Shown: positions 56,379 to 64,000 of the stretch, piece after piece
Position numbering within the stretch: position 1 is the first letter of the stretch
Layout of the letters: each line of letters opens with the position of its first letter
The notes under the pieces: generated by a model
Told to the model about the DNA's origin: nothing
Seen by the model: only the letters and a program-made list of their open reading frames with translations
Database searches by the model: none
Position numbers and translations under genes: made by a program
NCBI RefSeq assembly: GCF_901709675.1
Contig: NC_051095.1
Location: 25,428,456-25,492,455 of the forward strand
From: Syngnathus acus
Lineage: Eukaryota > Chordata > Actinopteri > Syngnathiformes > Syngnathidae
Length of the DNA: 64,000 nt
Direction of reading: 5' to 3'

Positions 56379-57157
56379 ACAAGACTTTCTGTCTAACGCG
56401 GTTTGGTCATGGACCCCAATTTGTTTGTCATATTTTAAATCGATGATACCGTAGAAATTACAGTGCAAAAAGACAAGAGGCAGTTTCTACTTTTGACGAC
56501 GCAAAGGCGTGTTGTTCTTTTTCTTCTTCCGCGTTCCTCACTCCCGTCAACCCCTTGTCCATCGCTCTTAAATAGACCGCAGCAATAACATAAAGGTTCT
56601 ACATTAGCACAATCAAACACACACACAAGCAGTAAGCAGAGACAGGGTAACGACCCAACAAAAACTACATGGTGAATTGTATCATTAATTTTTACCCAGA
56701 ACAATGATGTTATTCCCCAAATGCAAACACGTGCATCGACGTATTTCCTTATGGTAATTTCTCGATCCACTCGTATGCATGGCTCTGAATTTTTTTCTTC
56801 TTCCAAGACTTTCTAGATCAGGGGTGTCCAAACTTTTTGCAAGGAGGGCCAGATTTGATAAAGTGAAGGGGCCCGGGGGCCAATAGTTTTTTCAGACATT
56901 TTTTAACTAGAAAAATTCATGCAAATACACACTGTTATAAAACAATTTTCATTGTCACAATTGTCTTTATTTTTCAAATGACAAAATAACCAAATACAAG
57001 CCACTCAGGCAGATGTGAAAAACTCTAAAAACACAAATTCTGCCTTTCATTCATATCTGAAGTCAGATAACATTGAACAAACTGTATGAAATACCTCAAA
57101 TTTACATGAGTTTAAAATCATTTTTGCCTCATGAACATTTTAAACAGGAATTATAAG

Positions 57158-58953
57158 TAGGGCTGTGGACTCGGTTCGGACTCGGGGACTCGGACTCGGT
57201 CGGACTCGGTCATTTTTGCCGGACTCGGACTCGGTGCTGATGTTGACCGAGTCCACCGAGTCCGACAATAAAAAAAAGAGAAAAGACGCAGCCAGAGAGT
57301 GTCAGGTTACAGTCAGCGCGGTAGGAGTTGGAAGAAGCAGTAAAAACTCCACCAAACTCGTCGTAATGACCCGTGATATATGTTATATCCTTACTATTTT
57401 CCAGGTTCTTAGATAGCAAGAATAGGTCGGACAACGACGTGAATGATAACTGCTTTATTCCTTACTCACAGTGCGTTCACAGGGCGTACCAGAACAACAC
57501 AGAATGCCCATCCCACTTCCGGGGTTTTTCTACTACGGAATTTGAGTTAGCCCAAAATACACAACATCTCTTCCCCTCTTACAATGAACGTGCTATATGC
57601 ATGAACAACATAGTCTTATGCACCTATAACTTGACATCTTCAAGATCTATCAATAACTGCCATTAAACAATTATCATATATGGTCCAGACTCCAGACAAT
57701 TATGACAATAATATTCCCATGAAACCTTAACTTTGGGTGAGGGTGGACTACCTCGAATTATACCGAATTATAGCGAAAAACCGATGTCGTACGGCGTCGT
57801 ACGGCGTCAACACTGTTGTTTTCAATAAAAACATGAAGAACTCACGTTTGCGTCAGTCAATTTTAATTTTTATAAAGGATTATTCTCATTTGATGTCTTT
57901 AAATTCATCCGCGTTCTGCCATTGAAGCGGGGTGCATTCAAAGACCAGTCGTACAGACGGAAACGTTTTGTGATCAAATCTTTCATAACGAGAATGATTT
58001 GAGTGAATTGATTTGAATGAATAATTGAGAAGAAATTTCAGTTCTGAAGGCTCCTTTTGTCCCAAGCAAAGTGACAGATGGTGGGGAGGGGGGATAAAAA
58101 TTGTAAAATCAATTCACTCAAATCATTCTCGTTATGAAAGATTTGATCACAAAACGTGTGTGGCTTTTTCTTAAATGAACACGTTTGACATTGCTATCGT
58201 GTCAGCTTTTAATTATATTGCGCTGTCATGTTAAAGCAAATTAATAAATGCAACAATATTAATTTGCTTTGAAAATGCCTGAGTAATAAAATAAAATGGA
58301 TGGATGGATGAATGATGATCACAATTAAGTATAAAGTCTCCTTTGTAATATATACTCCTTGTAGCCTGTACCCAAAAAGAGGAGTTTCTTTGCATCGAGG
58401 TTTATGCAAAGAGCTCACGTAATTATATTGTTGCATTTTGGTGAAGTGAATGAGTGTTCCGTCTGTACGACTGGTCTTTGAATGCACCCCGCTTCAATGG
58501 CAGAACGCGGATGAATTTAAAGACATCAAATGAGAATAATCCTTTATAAAAATTAAAATTGACTGACGCAAACGTGAGTTCTTCATGTTTTTATTGAAAA
58601 CAACATAGTGCTGACGCCGTACGACATGGGTTTTTCGCTTTCCAAATAAGGGGTCGTCACTAATTATTTGTGTTTAGATAAATGTCTGAGCTATAATGGT
58701 GTAATTAATGATTAAAACTTGAAAGTATCTGTTTATTGTATTCGTTTATATGTTTAATAAAGACAAAGCCATCACAAAACTGTTGTAATTATTTAGATTT
58801 TGATCTAAATTAGCCTTGAATAAAGACTAAGCAGTCACATGAATTAACAGGAAAAATGGACAGCCGGACTCGGGCCCGGACTCGGACTCATGGTCAAGAG
58901 GCCGGACTCGGACTCGGACTCGGTGCAAAAATCCGACCGAGTCCACAGCCCTA
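57158..58953. mobile_element. hAT-type element (ACTCGG-rich ends), copy 1
   Basis: Ends TAGGGCTGTGGACTCGG and CCGAGTCCACAGCCCTA. Flanks ATTATAAG (57150-57157) and GTTATAAG (58954-58961) match at 7 of 8. Iterated GGACTCGGACTC motifs lie just inside both ends. The right interior (58649-58860) is shared with copy 2 at 59773-61083. The left interior is replaced by a foldback insertion. Confidence 0.8.
57772..58640. repeat. Foldback element: palindrome within a palindrome
   Basis: Outer inverted arms of about 165-185 bp (57772-57960 and 58453-58640; GCGGGGTGCATTCAAAGACC and its complement). Inner arms of about 50 bp (57966-58016 and 58108-58158; GATCAAATCTTTCATAACGA and its complement) around an 85-bp loop. 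The spacer also holds a short GATG-type tail (58298-58310). No coding sequence. Confidence 0.8.
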
Positions 58954-59772
58954 GTTATAAGTAATGCAAAGTTGTCTGTTATTAATAAAACTTAAAACAA
59001 CTGAATTTTGGTCTTGTCATTTACAATATCTTTCAGAAAGTAATAGTTTGTGTCACGTCTACAGGTTTATAACATCAACAGTATTAACATGGCCACTTTG
59101 TAGCTTGCTTTAGTAATATTTACTTTTGACTCACAACCCCGCGTGAAGAATCGCTGTTGTGATGCCAGTTCAACTTGGAGCTGCTTCACTTTATCAGCAC
59201 GGTCACTCCCTGTTAGCTTGTCGTATGTGTTAGCATGTTTAGTCTGATAGTGTCTCTTTAGGTTGAAATCCTTAAACAAGGCAACTCTCTTTAGAAATTA
59301 GACAACCACAATTGCCTTGATTTTCAGCGAGGAAGTATTGTAATTCCCATCTCTCTTGAAAGCGACGGCCCTCAATGTCAACTTTCCTCGTTTTCTTTGC
59401 AGTCGCCATGGCAGAAATGAGCGGAGAGGGGTTCGCAGCATGGATGCAGACTGAGATTATTAAAGTGATGCTGCCACCTTTTGGTAAAAGGATGAATTAC
59501 AGTTTCAAGTTTCATGATTTTTTTTTTTTAATTCACTTTGACAGTGCAGGCTGGCCATAAATAATACGTTATAAGACCGAAGTTGCGGGCCGTATGAAAT
59601 CTGACCGGGGGCCGGATTTGGCCCGCGGGCCAGGTTTTGGATATAGCTGTTCTTAATGATAAGCTTTCGGAATTATAATAATGTCCGTGTAAAATCAACA
59701 CTTAGCTGTACTACTACTAACTACTTCTACTACTGCCAAGTACTAGTACTAAGTACTACTACTACTTTTAAG

Positions 59773-61083
59773 CAGGGCTGTGGGCTCGGACTCGGGGACT
59801 CGGACTCGGTCGGACTCGGTCATTTTTGCCGGACTCGGACTCGGTGCTGATTTTGACCGAGTCCACCGAGTCCGACAATAAAAAAAATACGTTAAATTTT
59901 ATTTTCATCATGCTGCTGAGAATGTGCGTAGGAATACTGTCCACAGCCCTGCTTACGATCAAGTTTGAAAAAGAACTTGACAGCATTGAGCGCCGCCGGC
60001 TGTGACTACGGGGGCCCATTAGGTCCAGAAAAGCTGACAAGACGCTTGCCAAATGGCAAGGAAAAAATGCACAGCTAAACGAATATATGACGATGAACAC
60101 AGGACGTTTTTAACAGAGTTAAAGTTGTTTTTTGTTGAACGCTATGGCAAGCCATTCTGCCTGATATGTCGGACGTCATTGGCGCATTTAAAAGCTTCAA
60201 ATGGTCAGCGCCACTTCAGCTCACTTCATGCCAATATCGATAAGGACTTTGCAAAAGGGACTGAATTTCGCAAGCACAAGTTTGGAGACTTTGAAAAGTC
60301 AGGCAGAAAAATAGGTACAGTTTTTCAAAAAAATTACGAAGAACTCAGAGACTGTCACACTTGCATTGTTTCAACTGGCTTGGAACATTGCACGGGCTAA
60401 AAAGCCATACAATGAAGTGGAGTTCGTTAAAATATGCCTCAGTGACGTTATTGAATTTTATTTTCATCATGCTGCTGAGAATGCGCGTAGGAATACTGTC
60501 CACAGCCCTGCTTGCTTGTTATGAAGACAAATTTAGTTGTTGCGTGCGCGCCCGCGCCTGCCTGCCTGCGTGCGTGCACGTACAAGACCCACAATGCCCT
60601 GCGCGCAGCCAAGATGGAAGAACCCGGGAGTAGCGAGAGAACAATGTTTTGCCTCTAGATTTGGGGGGGAAACGGAGCGTAAGTTACGATCAATGCGGCC
60701 ACGTTGAGTTGCACTTAGGCTAATGTTTACATTATGTACCAATGTCAAGGACGATTATGTCACCCAGCTTATATCATTGATGTGTTTCGATAGTTGTGGG
60801 GTCGTCACTAATTATTTGTGTTTAGATAAATGTCTGAGCTATAATGGTGTAATTAATGATTAAAACTTGAAAGTATCTGTTTATTGTATTCGTTTATATG
60901 TTTAATAAAGACAAAGCCATCACAAAACTGTTGTAATTATTTAGATTTTGATCTAAATTAGCCTTGAATAAAGACTAAGCAGTCACATGAATTAACAGAA
61001 AAAATGGACAGCCGGACTCGGACTCGTGGTCAAGAGGCCGGACTCGGACTCGGTGCAAAAACCCGACCGAGTCCACAGCCCTG
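59773..61083. mobile_element. hAT-type element (ACTCGG-rich ends), copy 2
   Basis: Perfect 8-bp duplication CTTTTAAG at 59765-59772 and 61084-61091. Ends CAGGGCTGTGGGCTCGG and CCGAGTCCACAGCCCTG. An internal block (TTTTCATCATGCTGCTGAGA to CCACAGCCCTGCTT) occurs twice, at 59896-59955 and 60451-60510, and ends like the terminal repeat. Confidence 0.85.
60053..60400 (+). CDS. hAT transposase N-terminal fragment (BED-like finger)
   Basis: A 115-residue plus-strand frame starting at ATG 60053. It has a basic start (MARKKCTAKRIYDDE), then a zinc-finger half CLICRTSLAHLK with RHFSSLHANIDKDF, the layout of hAT/GTF2IRD2-type N-termini that bind transposon ends. No DDE catalytic domain or dimerisation region follows. 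It lies within hAT copy 2. Open, but probably just a remnant. Confidence 0.6.
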   Translation: MARKKCTAKRIYDDEHRTFLTELKLFFVERYGKPFCLICRTSLAHLKASNGQRHFSSLHANIDKDFAKGTEFRKHKFGDFEKSGRKIGTVFQKNYEELRDCHTCIVSTGLEHCTG

Positions 61084-61198
61084 CTTTTAAGTACTATTAC
61101 TACTACTAACTACTTCTTATAAGTACTTCTACTACTAAGTGACACAGAAGAGCTGAGAACGGGCCTGACGTAACATTCAGAGTTATTCAAAAAACGAT

Positions 61199-62133
61199 TA
61201 CCGTTTTTTTCCGTGTATAATACGCCCCCATGTATAATACGCACCCTAACAATGGCATGTTGATGCTGGAAAAAAGCCTGTACCCATGTATAATACGCAC
61301 CCAATTTTTTTTTTTTTTTTTTAAATTTTTTTTTTTTTTCTCTTTTTTTTAAGTCCCAATGATCGTCACACACGCAGGGAGGCAATGGGTCCCATTTTTA
61401 TAGTCTTTGGTATGGTCTTAACTAGGCTGGATGTATTTTTTTTGTTGGCATTGATTTCTCCGACTGCCCGTAAAGGCACCACCGCGATCAGATGAAAAGA
61501 GAGGAAAGTGACGTGCGGACATGTGAAAAAGGCGGCTCTGTATGGGAGAGACGTTGAAGAGGAATAAAAACACCCTTGGAAACCAAAACTTGCCCCTCGT
61601 CGTGACTCGGAGCCGCAACAAATGTTTCGGATTTGTGTAGGGTACATTGTGACAGTAAACGAGCAGGTGATCGAGCAAGCGTCTGATACGAGAGCATTGC
61701 GTTCGTATGGAGCGTGTTTGAAGTGAACAGCAGAGACGAAAGGAACAAGGCAAAGTGTTGTGAAATAAAATATTACCTGTAATACGCATTTTGTTATTTG
61801 CTGATTGTATTAAACTATCACATTCATTGTCAGTCAAGAAGAGAAGAGGACTATTATCCCTTCTTTGACGAAATGACCAGAGCACAGTACAAACACACTA
61901 TTGTTCTTTCGGTATTTATTCAACCCACATTCTTTCACAACATGACAAGAAGAGAACAATACATAAATCAATACTCGTACCAGTACCATGATTTTCTTAA
62001 AAAAAAAAAAAAAAAAAAATTTAATTAAAAAAAAAAAATTAAAAAAGAATTGTACCCATGTATAATGCGCACCCCAGATTTTAGGACAATAAATTAGTTA
62101 AATTTTGCGTATTATACACGGAAAAAAACGGTA
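61199..62133. mobile_element. MITE family 2, copy C (rearranged)
   Basis: Ends TACCGTTTTTTTCCGTGTAT and ATTATACACGG to AAAAACGGTA. The middle differs from copies A and B: a SINE remnant at 61352-61427, unmatched sequence to 61620, then family sequence again, and poly(A)/(T) runs. Confidence 0.75.
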
Positions 62134-62306
62134 CATAAATACCACGTTTATAAAACCATCTGTGTCACTCCAATTAATTAAATCCATCGATCGTCCTTTA
62201 TGTCAACAATGGGTGCGCGCCGCTGACGGCGCTTGCACTTCAAAATATTCCACAGGCCCATATAACGATATATAAATTATATATCAAATAACATATAACA
62301 AATAAC

Positions 62307-63963
62307 GAGCTGCCCCTGTGCCTCTCCGCCGACAGCGTGAGGAGGACGCTTGCCGCTATCGACATCCGTAAGGCGGCGGGCCCGGACAACATCCCGGGTC
62401 GAGCGCTGAAGGACTGCGCTGGTGAGCTGACGGGTGTCTTCACGGACATCTTTAACACTTCCCTGCAGCAGGCCATCGTCCCGTCGAGTTTCAAAGCAGC
62501 CACCATCGTACCTGTGCCGAAGAAGCCTGCTCCGTCCTGCTTCAATGACTACCGCCCCGTGGCACTTACGCCCATCGTCATGAAGTGCTTTGAGCGGCTT
62601 GTCTTGGAGCACATCCGGTCAGTTCTCCCTCCCACCATTGACCCCTTCCAGTTTGCGTACCGAGCCAAACGGTCCTCTGAGGATGCCATCTGCTCTGCCC
62701 TCCACTCGGCCCTCACCCACCTGGAGGGGAAGGACTCGTATGTGAGGTTGCTGTTTGTGGACTTCAGTTCTGCCTTCAACACCATTGTGCCGCAGCGTCT
62801 CATCAGCAAACTTGACAAGCTGGGCCTCAGTACCGGCCTCTGCAACTGGCTACTGGACTTCCTCTGTCAGAGGCCACAGGTGGTACGTGTTGGCGACAAG
62901 ATCTCCGCCAGCATCACGCTGAGCACAGGGGCCCCCCAAGGCTGCGTGCTCAGTCCGCTGCTCTTCACCCTCCTGACGCATGACTGCGCTGCCACCTGCA
63001 GCGGCAACCGCATAGTGAAGTTTGCTGACGACACGACTCTGGTGGGTCTCATCACCAAGGGAGACGAGACTCCATACAGGCTGGAGGTTGACCTTCTGAC
63101 CGCGTGGTGCAGGGACAACAACCTCCTGCTGAACGTCGACAAGACCAAGGAGATTGTCGTTGACTTCCGGAAGGGTCACGCCCAACACCTGCCGCTGACC
63201 ATCGACGGTGCTGTGGTGGAGAGAGTGAGCAGCGCCAGGTTCCTGGGGGTGCACATCAGTGAGGATCTCTCCTGGTCCACCAACACCGCGTCGCTGGCGA
63301 AGAAGGCCCAGCGCCGCCTGTACTTCCTTCGGAAACTCAGGCGAGCGGGGACTCCTCCGGCCATCATGACTACTTTTTACCGCGGCACCATTGAGAGCGT
63401 CCTCTCCAGCTGTATTGCTGTCTGGGGTGGCAGCTGCACTGACCAAGACTTGAAGGCCCTGCAGCGCATTGTGAAAACGGCTAGTAAGACTATTGGTGCT
63501 TCTCTCCCCTCCTTGAAGGACATTTACACCTCCCATCTCACTCGCAAGGCGACCAAGATTGTGAGTGATGTGAGTCACCCCGCTCACTCTTTGTTTGAAC
63601 TTCTGCCCTCTGGGAGGCGGTACAGGAGCCTGCGCTCCCGCACCACCAGACTTTCCAACAGCTTCGTACTCCAGGCTGTTAGGATCCTGAACTCGCTCCC
63701 CCTTTCAGCGTAGCGTCCTGTTCTTGCTGTATGCTCACTGGCTCGGTTTTGCCCCTCATATTCAATGGGTTATTGGTCTGTTTTTATTCATCGCTCATTT
63801 TATTTTATTTATTATTTATTATTTATGGTTTGTGCCTTCTTGTTTTTGTTTTGTGTCGCCTACTTGTATGTCTCGTCACCGTGGGATGGAGGAAACGGAA
63901 TTTCGGTTTCTTTGTGTGTCTTGACATATGAAGGGATTGACAATAAAGCTGACTTTGACTTTG
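62307..63963 (+). mobile_element. L2-type LINE, 5' truncated
   Basis: 7-bp flanks AAATAAC (62300-62306 and 63964-63970). The 5' end lies inside the pol gene, with no endonuclease. After the stop at 63711-63713 there is a 250-bp 3' UTR ending in AATAAAG and a TGACTTTGACTTTG tail. The interrupted MITE at 53625-53665 supplies an uninterrupted relative of the target site. Confidence 0.85.
62337..63713 (+). CDS. L2-type LINE reverse transcriptase (open, N-truncated)
   Basis: 458 codons without a stop. The true frame enters from the left, so the first ATG is not a native start. RT motifs in order: [45 protein letters not shown] (catalytic aspartate), [15 protein letters not shown] and [12 protein letters not shown] (FADD pair). 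The thumb and C-terminal region ([24 protein letters not shown]) are complete. The N-terminal endonuclease is lost by 5' truncation, so it cannot retrotranspose alone. Its intactness marks it as one of the youngest insertions here. It could be L2 or a near CR1-superfamily relative. Confidence 0.9.
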   Translation: MRRTLAAIDIRKAAGPDNIPGRALKDCAGELTGVFTDIFNTSLQQAIVPSSFKAATIVPVPKKPAPSCFNDYRPVALTPIVMKCFERLVLEHIRSVLPPTIDPFQFAYRAKRSSEDAICSALHSALTHLEGKDSYVRLLFVDFSSAFNTIVPQRLISKLDKLGLSTGLCNWLLDFLCQRPQVVRVGDKISASITLSTGAPQGCVLSPLLFTLLTHDCAATCSGNRIVKFADDTTLVGLITKGDETPYRLEVDLLTAWCRDNNLLLNVDKTKEIVVDFRKGHAQHLPLTIDGAVVERVSSARFLGVHISEDLSWSTNTASLAKKAQRRLYFLRKLRRAGTPPAIMTTFYRGTIESVLSSCIAVWGGSCTDQDLKALQRIVKTASKTIGASLPSLKDIYTSHLTRKATKIVSDVSHPAHSLFELLPSGRRYRSLRSRTTRLSNSFVLQAVRILNSLPLSA

Positions 63964-64000
63964 AAATAACTATTATATAAGCAATCATATTATCAAACCA

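Larger units (their letters stand above)
56819..59645 (-). mobile_element. hAT (Charlie-like) derivative with a nested hAT
   Basis: Left end CAGGGGTGTCCAAACTTTTT, right end GGCCAGGTTTTGGATAT (decayed). The minus frame 59279-59067 keeps a transposase N-terminal zinc-finger part (NLKRHYQTKHANTYDKL). The element's own DNA is 56819-57149 and 58962-59645. A different hAT (57158-58953) is inserted within it. Confidence 0.7.
61142..64000. mobile_element. MITE family 3 copy, inverted, split by MITE 2 and an L2 LINE
   Basis: Segments 61142-61198, 62134-62299 and 63964-64000 match the inverse of about 53614-53850 in order. MITE family 2 copy C sits between the first two, and an L2 LINE between the last two. 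Runs off the right edge. Confidence 0.7.

Noticed and set aside
62850-63587. 245-residue minus-strand frame opposite the L2 RT
   Set aside because: It is a shadow of the GC-rich L2 reverse transcriptase frame.

Overview
The window looks like a teleost fish nuclear genome: a spliced vertebrate gene with long introns, embedded in a dense and deeply nested set of fish-type transposable elements (Rex3-like RTE LINEs with GATG tails, an L2-type LINE, BEL/Pao and Ty3/Gypsy LTR elements, a V-SINE-like tRNA SINE, many hAT and Tigger-like derivatives). Nothing bacterial, viral or organellar was seen, and no tRNA, rRNA or CRISPR.

The only host gene I can support is on the minus strand. Twelve exons between 54526 and 9319 have consensus splice sites, and their phases chain without a frameshift for about 994 codons. 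The C-terminal exons read like CCDC142 (coiled-coil domain-containing 142); I name it from recognition of the family, not from a search. The first coding exon is not in the window. The 3' end is ambiguous because a BEL/Pao element begins 24 bp after the last recognised exon.

Layout, left to right. 1-1631: 5' part of a Rex3-like LINE (minus). 1946-9295: BEL/Pao element (minus) with two LTRs. 9319-12688: last four exons, with hAT MITEs and a microsatellite between them. 12882-16751: one chimeric Rex3 insertion that carries a reverse-oriented copy of part of the gene's own large exon. 16832-21617: Tigger-like element holding a solo LTR and a second MITE, which holds another Rex3 copy. 21651-32458: five more exons separated by MITEs, hAT elements and LTR-like sequence. 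32998-35332: nested hATs. 35666-38956: full-length Rex3 copy, evidently the donor locus of the chimera. 39119-40272: the large exon. 40690-48300: Gypsy element interrupted by another LTR element with a 4-bp target duplication. 50105-54526: first two recognised exons and two MITEs. 54720-64000: a degenerate TAC/ACT tract split by nested hAT, Tigger-like and MITE insertions, ending with an L2 LINE with an open reverse transcriptase.

The most unusual object is the chimeric Rex3 insertion. It has a 12-bp target-site duplication and, inside, about 600 nt of sequence from immediately downstream of the Rex3 copy at 35666-38956, including that copy's own 3' target duplication, an intron piece, a splice donor and 440 nt of exon. 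That is the signature of LINE 3' transduction joined to a second LINE tail, and it gives the host gene a large inverted repeat within one transcription unit.
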